64,000 nt of DNA from Lachnospiraceae bacterium AD3010 (lineage in GTDB: Bacteria > Bacillota > Clostridia > Lachnospirales > Lachnospiraceae): NCBI GenBank assembly GCA_000622025.1, contig KK211387.1, positions 186,001 to 250,000 of the forward strand, read 5' to 3'. Shown one piece after another: positions 15,947-24,036 of the stretch; position 1 is the first letter of the stretch, and every line of letters starts with the position of its first letter. A program made the translations under genes and the position numbers. Under the pieces are notes generated by a model that was not told the DNA's origin, made no database searches, and saw nothing but the letters and a program-made list of their open reading frames with translations.

Positions 15947-18622
15947 ATGTTAAACATTCTGGAAGTAAGCAAGGAAAAACTGACAACACTGCATCATGGT
16001 CCGAAGGTATTTCATGATGCTCTTGAAAAGGTAAGGGATGGCGAAGAGCGCTTTCATGTTACGGATCCGGAAGGCAAAGTAGAAGATTATGACCTTGCCT
16101 ACAAGGACAATATGCTTCTTTTTCCCGATAATGTCCGTGGCGTGATCCTGAAAATGACCAACGGGGGAACCGTCTATGCCCCGTTTTTTTACTACAATGA
16201 AGACGATACGGAAAATCTCTGCCTTGATTTCCTCCGGCAGTTTGACAGGATCGAGATAGAGAGTATAGACGAATACAGCCTGGGTGTCGTAAGGATCGCC
16301 ATTAAGTATACAGACCTTAACGTTTATACTCCGGATGGCAGGATCGCCTGGTTTTTTGAAGACTCTGACCGTGTTCATATTGTAGAGAGCTTATCGTATG
16401 ATACGGATAAAAAAACATTAAGGATGACCACGAGCCCCTTTGAAATGGGCTACACCAAGCGTGACTGGTCGTATATCAGTTCAGCTGCGGCATTTCAAAA
16501 TGTATTTCTATGGCAGGCATTAACCGGCGGCAGGAAGGGGCCGTTTAAGTATATCGAGGTCGTACTTTCGAAACTCTCCGGTATCGGTGCGATCCTGGCC
16601 AATCTTTCGGTAGCCTCAAATGCGGGAGCTCCGAGAGGACTGACTGCCTTCTTAAGACCCGGATGTACCAGATATCCTGAATCGCTTTTGTGCAGATATT
16701 TTCATATTAATCCCAAACCTACGGATGCCACGGAGGACAACTGCATTGTACTTGAAGATTTGATCGCCGTTTTCTCAATATCGTGGTACACGCTCCAGTA
16801 TCAGGCCAACTTTGATCAGAGCGTATTTGATGAAAAATTTGCCGCCGATATGAAAGAGTATGCCGATACGATACTTGGAGGTAAAAAGACCCTTGGCGTG
16901 CTTGCCAGAGGAACGGACTACGTGACTGCAAACCTCGGAGCAGACCGTGTTCACGCAACGCCGGAACAGATGATATCCGTTATCGAAGAGTGGATAAAAG
17001 AGGACGGGTATGAAAAGATATTCCTTGCGACAGAGGATATGGATAATCTTGAAAAGATAAAAGCTGCATTCCCCGGAAAAGTAATAGCCATAGCGCAGGA
17101 GAGAATGCGTATCTCCGATCTGGAGAAGCAGGGAACAACGCTCATTTATGAGTATGAACAAAAAGCAAATCAGGGACAGGCATATTATGATTCCCTGGAG
17201 GATACTACCGTAAACTACTTCTATGCACTGTATATCTTGTCATGGTGCGATTCCTTCCTGTGTTCAGGACAGTGTAACGGCTGGGATACGGTGCGGTCAC
17301 TGAAGGAAGGTACATTTGAGAGAGAGCGCAAATTAAAGGTTGTTTTTGAGGGAGATCCTTTTGTTGAAAAATGGAAGGAGATACGTCCCGTTACAGCCGG
17401 TATGTTTGCCAAAGGAACATATTTAACAAATAAGGCATTCTATATGACATATCGTTTTGACATGGCCGATCCGGTCAACCCCGAAGCGATCAGGAAAGCA
17501 TGGGACAAGACCATTACCATATACCCCTATGTTACATATGCGGAGGCTACCCGTGACGGAAAACTTGTCCTGCTGGAAAATAAACTTCCGTTTGTGATCG
17601 AAGAGACAAGCGAAGTCATAGAACCGTATGCGAGAACCGGTAATTTCCACTCGGTGACTATCTGTTATCTGGGCAAAGTACTCTGGATGTATGTCGATCA
17701 TGTGCCTTATGACGGAACCGGATTCAAATCCGTGCTTGAGACGTTCTTCTACCATTACTACTGCGAACTGGACAAAAAAGAGTATCCGGTGCCCGACGGG
17801 GTATTTACCGAAAAAGACGGAGTGGTCGCAGGACAGGATACGGATGCTTATCTGATGTCGGATCCGATCGATCCCAAGGCAATGATGGCAGCGTTTGGCA
17901 AATCCGAATCCTTTGAGATCAAGGAGGCTTTCAGAGATGAGGTCTTTTCGACCCGTGAGGATTGCAGAGGCTATTGCATCAGCGTGTCCGGTGATGAATT
18001 TATGTCATATGCAAAATCCGTAAAAGGAAGTCCCATGTCACTGCTTGCTGTTTTTCTGGCGAAGGCAATGCAGAAAGTTCATCCCGAAAACACGCTTCCC
18101 GTGGATATCATGGCGCCTGTCAGCGTGAGAAAGGTCATGGGAAATCCCAACTCGCTGTTACATCAGGTGGTCCATGCACCTTATTCATTCAAAGCCGAGG
18201 ATCTGAAAAACGGTGATGAGGTATTAAATCAGTGTTACAGAGACTTCCTGAAGGGTTTTTCTTCGGAACAGAATATCAAGATGCTTTGCGGTGTTTATCG
18301 CGGAATATGTGAAGGGTATGCAAAAGCTTTTGCAGCCGGAGTTCTTGACAATATCGTACTTGAGACAAGGGCTTCAACAAAGATCGGTGGCGCGATCAGT
18401 TATCTCGGGACACTGAGGACGGATGAGTATGGCAGCCGCATACGCATGACGGCTTTCCATGCCATGCAGGAAAAAGGCATGATGGCGCAGGTTATCGAAG
18501 TGGGAGGCGTATTCTATATCAACTGGTATCAGGGATTCCATGGCGAACTGTATGCAAAAGCCATGAGAGACCTTATGAAGGAAGCGGGTATGAACTCGGT
18601 TGCCATGGAACGAGTGGAATAA
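15947..18622 (+). CDS. Fucosyltransferase-like (GT23-type) and condensation-domain fusion protein
   Basis: 891 residues behind AGAAGGAGACG. The N-terminal half (about 1-480) has 'LGVLARGTDYVTANLG' at about 315-330, 'KIFLATEDMDNLEKIKAAFPGKVIAI' and 'CSGQCNGWDTV'. This resembles alpha-1,6-fucosyltransferase/NodZ-like GT-B proteins, which have an HxRGTD-like motif. The C-terminal half (about 490-891) is an acyltransferase/condensation fold of the NRPS C-domain superfamily: 'MYVDHVPYDGTG' at about 581 (active-site HxxxDG, first His of HH replaced by Asp) and 'LPVDIMAPVSVRK'. No signal peptide is visible. The fusion suggests sugar transfer coupled to acylation of one acceptor. The acceptor is unknown. 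Confidence 0.65.
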   Translation: MLNILEVSKEKLTTLHHGPKVFHDALEKVRDGEERFHVTDPEGKVEDYDLAYKDNMLLFPDNVRGVILKMTNGGTVYAPFFYYNEDDTENLCLDFLRQFDRIEIESIDEYSLGVVRIAIKYTDLNVYTPDGRIAWFFEDSDRVHIVESLSYDTDKKTLRMTTSPFEMGYTKRDWSYISSAAAFQNVFLWQALTGGRKGPFKYIEVVLSKLSGIGAILANLSVASNAGAPRGLTAFLRPGCTRYPESLLCRYFHINPKPTDATEDNCIVLEDLIAVFSISWYTLQYQANFDQSVFDEKFAADMKEYADTILGGKKTLGVLARGTDYVTANLGADRVHATPEQMISVIEEWIKEDGYEKIFLATEDMDNLEKIKAAFPGKVIAIAQERMRISDLEKQGTTLIYEYEQKANQGQAYYDSLEDTTVNYFYALYILSWCDSFLCSGQCNGWDTVRSLKEGTFERERKLKVVFEGDPFVEKWKEIRPVTAGMFAKGTYLTNKAFYMTYRFDMADPVNPEAIRKAWDKTITIYPYVTYAEATRDGKLVLLENKLPFVIEETSEVIEPYARTGNFHSVTICYLGKVLWMYVDHVPYDGTGFKSVLETFFYHYYCELDKKEYPVPDGVFTEKDGVVAGQDTDAYLMSDPIDPKAMMAAFGKSESFEIKEAFRDEVFSTREDCRGYCISVSGDEFMSYAKSVKGSPMSLLAVFLAKAMQKVHPENTLPVDIMAPVSVRKVMGNPNSLLHQVVHAPYSFKAEDLKNGDEVLNQCYRDFLKGFSSEQNIKMLCGVYRGICEGYAKAFAAGVLDNIVLETRASTKIGGAISYLGTLRTDEYGSRIRMTAFHAMQEKGMMAQVIEVGGVFYINWYQGFHGELYAKAMRDLMKEAGMNSVAMERVE

Positions 18623-18646
18623 TACAGTCTTGATCCTGAATGAAAG

Positions 18647-18859
18647 ATGAATGAAAACAGACAATACAATTTAGATCTTCTGAAGGCGTTGGCGATAATC
18701 TGTATGATCTTCAGCCATCCCGTTCTTGTCTTTGCGTTATACAGAAACGGATGGGACAGCGGTTTTCTTTATATTCTGGGTGATATTATCCTGTATGTTT
18801 GTTTTAACAGCCTGTTCTGTTACTATAAACTTGGACGATACCGGCGCTTCCGGGGATGA
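18647..18859 (+). pseudogene. Acyltransferase family 3 N-terminal fragment
   Basis: The peptide starts 'YNLDLLKALAIICMIFSHPV' and continues 'FLYILGDIIL', the first membrane segment and loop of family-3 integral membrane O-acyltransferases (normally over 330 residues with about 10 membrane segments). Similarity stops around 18790, where sequence from a lipoprotein gene begins in another frame. It starts 25 nt after the fusion gene and may once have been the acyl-transferring partner. Confidence 0.6.
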
Positions 18860-19497
18860 AACAAAAAAAGGCAATGGCTGCAGAAGTTACACAGGAAGAT
18901 ATAGAGAAGATGATTGTTGGGAAATGGATCGTTGCAGAGGTAGACGGACAGCCGGCATCGACCAACCTAAAGAGCATATTTGATATAGTTTCAAATACAC
19001 ATGCCGCCAAGATATCCGAAAAGCTGGGACTGACAGAGGATGCACAGAAAAGTCAATCCTTCAGCATGGGACCGGAGGAAGAGATGACTTTCCGGATCAT
19101 TCTGGAGACACGATATCATATGATGGGCATTCTGGCACAAGATTCGGGATTTTCGGTATTCGTTGACCTGCCCTGTGGATATACACCACGGGCCATAGAA
19201 ACGGCAGAACATAGTTCATCATATATCGGACTTGACCTGCCACCTGTCATTTCGGAGATCAGCGGTATTATTCTGCCGATGATAAGCAGTGAAAAACAAA
19301 GCCTTGTCCGTTTCAACCCTGTTGATGCAACAAACGGCAGATCGCTGGAAAAGGCGGACTTAGGGTTCTGCTGATCATGCAGAAGGGCTGTAAAGAAGGA
19401 GTGAGTCTCAAGGGCATGAATGATCTTGTGCGCGACATTTTCGATCGATCCGGCTTTAGTGAGATTCTTGCAGAAACCGCACAAATGACTGTATAGA
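18790..19497 (+). pseudogene. Mosaic of lipoprotein, methyltransferase and STAS gene fragments
   Basis: Three pieces follow one another. (a) 18800-19015: 'CMFVLTACSVTINLDDTGASGDE', a lipoprotein signal end, then after a frameshift in a run of seven A (18863-18869) 'IEKMIVGKWIVAEVDGQPASTN', a clostridial lipoprotein of unknown role. (b) About 19020-19360: 'VFVDLPCGYTPRAIE', 'YIGLDLPPVISE', 'FNPVDATN', an LCM-type methyltransferase like that at 13651. (c) About 19355-19497 in a further frame: 'GLRVLLIMQKGCKEG', 'MNDLVRDIFDRSGFSEIL', the end of a STAS domain. The methyltransferase-to-STAS join lost the middle of the gene and the frame. Nothing here can encode a full protein. Confidence 0.7.
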
Positions 19498-19597
19498 ACG
19501 GGATTATCTTGACCACGGTTTGACCACAAAAAGTTTGGTAAAAGAGGATAATATGTATAATGCGTATATATTTTGCGATGAGTTATACTACGAAACA

Positions 19598-19912
19598 CTA
19601 CATATTATAGAAGCCTTCTATCATATTAAGCCAAGATCCATGCTTAGGAGTAAATACAAATTCAAATCTACCGGATCTTGTTGCCAGGAAAGCTTTCGTC
19701 TCTTTTGAGGTGTGAGCAGAGTGATTATCCAGCACAAGACGTATCTTGTCTCCCTCAGGATAGCTTTGGTCGAGCAGTTTTAGGAACTCGATGAAATCTG
19801 CACTCTTATGACTCGTGCTAACCAGCGGAAATGCTTCACCTGTCAACAGATCTATGCCTGCCAGAAGGGATATTGTTCCGAGGGGCTTGTATTCATAATC
19901 TCGCATGGTCAC
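19598..19912 (-). pseudogene. IS630-family transposase fragment
   Basis: Minus strand reads 'LGTISLLAGIDLLTGEAFPLVS', 'IRLVLDNHSAHTSKETKAFL', 'FVFTPKHGSWLNMIEGF'. These are the DDE catalytic region of IS630/Tc1-type transposases (second Asp in LDNHSAH, Glu in NMIEGF). The N-terminal HTH part and the C-terminus are missing, so it is inactive. No terminal inverted repeats were recognised. Confidence 0.75.
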
Positions 19913-19956
19913 ACCTTTATCAGCAGTTGGTGGCAGATCAGGTGAAGTAGTATAGT

Positions 19957-20010
19957 GTTAATCTGATCTGTGTAGAAGATGGAATAGAAAGTTCTAGCCA
20001 TGATGCATGA
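19957..20010 (+). pseudogene. Tiny serine-recombinase fossil
   Basis: Seventeen codons reading 'VNLICVEDGIESSSHDA' match 'VNLICVEDGIDSSKDA' in the recombinase at 4795-6561 at both protein and DNA level. Only this fragment of a second recombinase gene remains, between the IS630 fragment and the ATPase gene. Confidence 0.55.
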
Positions 20011-20047
20011 GTTCATGGAACAGCAGGGATATGTAAACAAGGACTCA

Positions 20048-20170
20048 AAGTCCCTCTAAAAAATGTACTCAATTATATAAAAGTCGTCCATAAAAGTGCA
20101 AGCAACACAAACTCGCTCCCAAAAGTGCATGAACCACATTGAAAGTCGCTTGAAAAAGTGTACAATAGTA
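20048..20170 (+). repeat. Four degenerate 29-33 nt repeats in front of the ATPase gene
   Basis: Units begin at 20048, 20081, 20110 and 20143 with AAGTCC, AAGTCG, AACTCG and AAGTCG. Each continues to AAAAAATGTAC, AAAAGTGCAAG, AAAAGTGCATG or AAAAAGTGTACAAT. The last one resembles a promoter -10 region (TACAAT) placed about 20 nt before the ATPase start. The upstream units could be decayed promoters or operator copies. Confidence 0.5.
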
Positions 20171-20186
20171 TTGGGAGGGCGCATCT

Positions 20187-21527
20187 ATGTTCAGACGGAA
20201 AATCACCGAAGAAATCTATAAATGGAAAAACAGCACAGGTAAAAAGAAAGCCCTTGTTATAAAAGGGACGCGTCAGATAGGCAAGACCTTTATCGTACAG
20301 GCTTTTGCCGATGAAAACTATGAAAATGTTGTCTACATCAACTTTAAAGATAACGAGTCGGCAAAGCGGATATTTGATGGAGACTTTGTAGTTGACAGGA
20401 TGACTCTTGATATTTCAGCGTTGATTCCCGGGGTTCATTTTGTGCCCGGAAAGACGGTAATCATATTTGATGAGGTTCAGGAATGTGCCAATGCAAGAGC
20501 AAGCATAAAATCATTTATGCTGGATGGGCGCTATGACATTATATGCATCGGATCTTTACTGGGGATCAAAGGTTACAATAGAAAGAAAAACCGTGGGGTG
20601 CCCACGGGATTTGAACATATCATCTATATGAAGCCAATGGATTTTGAAGAATTTCTTTGGGCGAAAGGAATCAGTGAAGCTGTTCTGGATGAAGTAAAGA
20701 GGTGTTTTAATGAGCACATACCTGTATCCGAAACGATCCATACCTCTATGTTCAGGTATTTTCGCGAGTATATATGCGTCGGTGGAATGCCGTATGTAGT
20801 CGACAGGTTTCTTTCGACAAATGATATGAATGTTGTACTTGAAGAACAGAGAGATATTCTGGAAGAGTTCAAGGATGATTTCGGTAAACATCTGGATGAA
20901 AACGAGAATGAAGAAACAGATCTTACTTTGCTTGGAAGAATAAACCGTGTGTTTGATTCTATTCCGGCTCAACTTGCCAGGGAGAATAAGAAGTTTACTT
21001 ATGCAGCACTCGAGAAAAAAGGAAGATCCGAGAATTACCAAGCAGCCATTCAGTGGCTCTACGATGCCGGGATCATCAATATTTGTTACAACCTTTCGAA
21101 TCTGAGCATTCCGCTCGAAGGAAATAAAATTAATAATATATTCAAAATCTACATGCAGGATACCGGTCTGTTTGTTGCCATGCTCGAGGAGGGCAGTGCA
21201 GGTAGAATCCTTAGCGGAGAGCTTGGGATGTATAAAGGCGCTCTATATGAAAATATTGTAGCGGATGCTTTTTCAAAATGCGGAAGATCTTTATATTATT
21301 ATCATAAAGACAGTGGACTGGAGATTGATTTTATAACGCCCATAGATACTGAAGTTACGCTCGTTGAAGTAAAAGCAACAAATGGAAATGCCAAATCAGC
21401 CAATACAGTATTAAAGAACAAGAATCAATATGGAGTGAACAGGTGTATTAAGCTGAGTGCTGGTAATGTCGGACAGGAAGGCGAGAAACTGACCTTGCCG
21501 TATTATATGGTTTTCTTGCTAAGATAG
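20187..21527 (+). CDS. AAA ATPase with C-terminal DUF4143 domain
   Basis: 446 residues behind GGGAGGGCGC. N-terminal AAA_14 domain: 'VIKGTRQIGKT' (Walker A, residues 24-34), 'VIIFDEVQ' (Walker B, about 94-101), 'IICIGSLLGI' (sensor region). DUF4143-like C-terminal part (about 220-420) with 'VFDSIPAQLARENKKFTYAAL' and, at the end, 'GLEIDFITPIDTEVTLVEVKAT', which resembles a PD-(D/E)XK nuclease-like core (D...E-x-K). Such proteins are common, mobile and often multicopy in gut Clostridia. Their function is unknown. It stands alone with its own repeated upstream region. Confidence 0.88.
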   Translation: MFRRKITEEIYKWKNSTGKKKALVIKGTRQIGKTFIVQAFADENYENVVYINFKDNESAKRIFDGDFVVDRMTLDISALIPGVHFVPGKTVIIFDEVQECANARASIKSFMLDGRYDIICIGSLLGIKGYNRKKNRGVPTGFEHIIYMKPMDFEEFLWAKGISEAVLDEVKRCFNEHIPVSETIHTSMFRYFREYICVGGMPYVVDRFLSTNDMNVVLEEQRDILEEFKDDFGKHLDENENEETDLTLLGRINRVFDSIPAQLARENKKFTYAALEKKGRSENYQAAIQWLYDAGIINICYNLSNLSIPLEGNKINNIFKIYMQDTGLFVAMLEEGSAGRILSGELGMYKGALYENIVADAFSKCGRSLYYYHKDSGLEIDFITPIDTEVTLVEVKATNGNAKSANTVLKNKNQYGVNRCIKLSAGNVGQEGEKLTLPYYMVFLLR

Positions 21528-21747
21528 TTGATTTTACCCCAAGGAAACGACGTCGAGACGGTGGTCAGTTAATCCCTGAAAAAGGACAGCCCAAAAAACG
21601 AGGTGTCCATGAAGCCCGGATAGGACAGTCTGTATGAGCCACAGGACAAAGGAACCTATGAGAAGATTAAGGCGTAAGCCCTGGATCCTGATAAGGCAAG
21701 AGATGTTCTTGATCCCGAAAAGATGCTGAGAGGATGATTATAGAATC

Positions 21748-22389
21748 ATGAAAACAAGAGAGGAATTATTGAAATATGGTCTTTCATTTCCGGATACTTA
21801 TCAGGATGCCCCATTTTCCGATCAGAACTGGCAGTTGGTCCGGTATAGCGGAAACAGGAAGGCCTTTCTCTGGACGTATGAAAGAGACGGCTATATTAAT
21901 CTGAATGTAAAAACAGATCCTGAAAAGGCTTTTTTTTGGAGAAGTATATATAAATCAGTCGTTCCCGGTTATCATCAGAACAAGACCCACTGGAATACGA
22001 TCATTCTCGATGGGAGTATTCCCGATAAAGACATCAGACTGATGATCGCCGAGAGTTATGATCTTATCAGTGATTGTCCTTCAAAGAGAATATACGAAGC
22101 CGTAAAAAAGATACCGTATGGGACGGTTGCCACATATTCGCAGATCGCAGAGCTGGCGGGTGACAGGAAGATGGCTCGTGCAGTAGGTAATGCGCTTCAT
22201 AAAAATCCGGATCCCGAAAACATTCCCTGTTTTCGTGTGGTAAATGCCAGGGGAGAGCTGGCCGGAGAGTTTGCCTTCGGTGGGTCGGGAGAGCAGGCAA
22301 AGCTGCTGGAAGCGGAAGGGATAACAGTTACTGACGGAAAGGTAGACCTTAACATATATCAATGGAAGCGGTCCGGGAATGAGGAATGA
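21748..22389 (+). CDS. MmcQ/YjbR domain fused to MGMT/ATL-like domain
   Basis: 213 residues. Residues 1-105 resemble YjbR/MmcQ (DUF419) proteins ('SFPDTYQDAPF', 'KTDPEKAFFWRSIYKSVVPGYHQNKTHWNTI'). Residues about 112-205 are the DNA-binding/active-site domain of O6-alkylguanine-DNA methyltransferases: 'RIYEAVKKIPYGTVATYSQIAELAG', 'ARAVGNALHKNP' and 'IPCFRVVNARGELAG' at about 158. The nucleophile Cys is kept, but the usual His of PCHRV is Phe, so classical Cys activation is altered. It may repair alkylated DNA by another mechanism or act as a lesion sensor. The 220 nt upstream hold only a short, interrupted fragment ('YEKIKA', stop, 'ALDPDKARDVLDPEKMLRG'). Confidence 0.8.
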   Translation: MKTREELLKYGLSFPDTYQDAPFSDQNWQLVRYSGNRKAFLWTYERDGYINLNVKTDPEKAFFWRSIYKSVVPGYHQNKTHWNTIILDGSIPDKDIRLMIAESYDLISDCPSKRIYEAVKKIPYGTVATYSQIAELAGDRKMARAVGNALHKNPDPENIPCFRVVNARGELAGEFAFGGSGEQAKLLEAEGITVTDGKVDLNIYQWKRSGNEE

Positions 22390-22470
22390 TTTGGACTTTT
22401 GACGTTATTATCATATAATGAAGAAGATTAAGTTATGGTTCAGATGCAGTCTATTGGGAGGTATGAGATA

Positions 22471-22794
22471 ATGCAGCTTGCCGAAATATCAAACAAATTT
22501 GAGGAAAAGATCGATGACAGAGATGAGCTTGTGCATTTTCTGGGATTGAATCAGGTTCTGAATGTTTATGAGCACAGTGATATCGTATATATACAGCTTG
22601 CTCATACACAGGGAACGGGAGGCGTGACAAGCGAGTCACCGGTGGAATTTGACAAGAATCATAATCATGTAGCTCAGTGCATTTTCGACAGAAAGCTCCG
22701 CTGCCTTACGATCAATGACGATTCCTTTGATACAGGTAACAAGGTATCATTAAAGGAGCTGATACAGATCCTTAAGTCGGAGATACAGAGATAA
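22471..22794 (+). CDS. Small hypothetical protein
   Basis: 107 residues from the ATG at 22471, 9 nt after GGGAGG, which is a better start than the in-frame ATG at 22435. It is acidic, with two histidine-containing segments ('YIQLAHTQGTGGV', 'DKNHNHVAQCIFD') and no membrane segment. I do not recognise a family. It lies between the MGMT-like gene and the start of the polysaccharide locus. Confidence 0.55.
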   Translation: MQLAEISNKFEEKIDDRDELVHFLGLNQVLNVYEHSDIVYIQLAHTQGTGGVTSESPVEFDKNHNHVAQCIFDRKLRCLTINDDSFDTGNKVSLKELIQILKSEIQR

Positions 22795-22860
22795 GAGATC
22801 CGGTTTATACGGGAAAAGTCAGATGATCTGATATACTTTGGATCAAAAAACAAAACTGTT

Positions 22861-23997
22861 GTGAAAAAGATTGTTTATTTAATGGAATATCCCATGGATC
22901 TTCCGGGAGGAGCCCAGCTGTCAACTGAGCTGATAGCTGCGGCTCTTGCGGAAGCCCCCGGATACGGTTATGAACCGGTGGTGATTTGCCCGGAGCTTCT
23001 AAACCGGAAAGTGTCTGATTATCCATTCAGGATACTGACCTATCCCATGGGAGAAAAACGTTTTCCAAACCTTCTTAAGCGCATAAAGGCCTTCAGGAAA
23101 TATATCGGAGAAGAGACACCGGATCTCATTCATATCGAGATGTCGGAGTCTCTTATTACTTATGGTTTTATAATGGGCGCATTTCGCGGGATTCCGCATA
23201 TTTACACGGACAGGGGAATGCTTTTCGGTTACAGGAAAAGATCCCGTCTGTTTATGGATCCGGTCCTAAAAACCGCTTCCTGCATTATCACAACAACCGA
23301 TAAAAACAGGAGACTGTGGAGTGAAAATACTCCTTTCGGACCGGTATATACAATACCGAATACCATCAGCTCCATTTTTGAAAGCTATGATGAAAGCAGG
23401 AAAAAAAGAGGTGGCCGTCTGTCCGTAGGCTTTGCGGGAAGGGTATGCGTGGAAAAGGACTGGGGAAAGGTGCCGCTCATTGTCAGGGCACTGGAGGAAA
23501 AAGGATTAGATTTTGAGGTACACCTCGTGCTTTCCCTTTATGAAAAGGGAGACAGGGAATTTGCGGATAAGCTGAGAGCTGATCTTGAAAGCATCATAGG
23601 TGCTGAGAGGCTGGTCTACCGTGAGGAGCTTTCGCAGAAGGAGATGAGCGATTTTTACTATGCGGTGGATCTCTTTATAATGACATCTGTTTTCGAATCC
23701 TTCGGTAAGGCGGCAGTAGAAGCCATGTCCCGGAGGTGCAGCATTATGTCAACCAATGTAGGCGGGCTCCCCGAGGTCATAGGGAGGGATGATAACCTCT
23801 ATTCCATGGACAATTTAGACAGGCTTACAGCATATGCAGGAAGGCTTATTGAGGAGCCTGAGTTTCTGAGGAACGAGCAGGAATACTTCTTCAGGAGATA
23901 CAGGGAGCTTTTCACGGGAGAGGCCTATGTGAGAAGGCACCTGGAAACATATGATACTATCTTGTCAACGCGGGTTCCGGATGCAAGCCTTCAATAA
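22861..23997 (+). CDS. GT4-type glycosyltransferase
   Basis: 378 residues starting with GTG. It has a GT-B fold: the N-terminal domain with 'YPMDLPGGAQLSTELI' (acceptor-side Gly-rich loop) and the C-terminal donor domain with 'VGFAGRVCVEKDWGKVP' and 'SVFESFGKAAVEAMSRRCSIMSTNVGGLPEV', which carries the E-x7-E motif of retaining family 4 transferases near residues 278-287. It would transfer a nucleotide-activated sugar in the cytoplasm. It is the first gene of the surface polysaccharide locus; the next gene, a flippase, follows after 39 nt. Sugar specificity cannot be read. Confidence 0.85.
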   Translation: MKKIVYLMEYPMDLPGGAQLSTELIAAALAEAPGYGYEPVVICPELLNRKVSDYPFRILTYPMGEKRFPNLLKRIKAFRKYIGEETPDLIHIEMSESLITYGFIMGAFRGIPHIYTDRGMLFGYRKRSRLFMDPVLKTASCIITTTDKNRRLWSENTPFGPVYTIPNTISSIFESYDESRKKRGGRLSVGFAGRVCVEKDWGKVPLIVRALEEKGLDFEVHLVLSLYEKGDREFADKLRADLESIIGAERLVYREELSQKEMSDFYYAVDLFIMTSVFESFGKAAVEAMSRRCSIMSTNVGGLPEVIGRDDNLYSMDNLDRLTAYAGRLIEEPEFLRNEQEYFFRRYRELFTGEAYVRRHLETYDTILSTRVPDASLQ

Positions 23998-24036
23998 CAG
24001 GCGATTGTTTTACGGACAGAGAATAATATTTAGGCA

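Noticed and set aside
19520-19708. 62-codon plus-strand ORF
   Set aside because: It is mostly the antisense of the IS630 fragment with no protein-like features.
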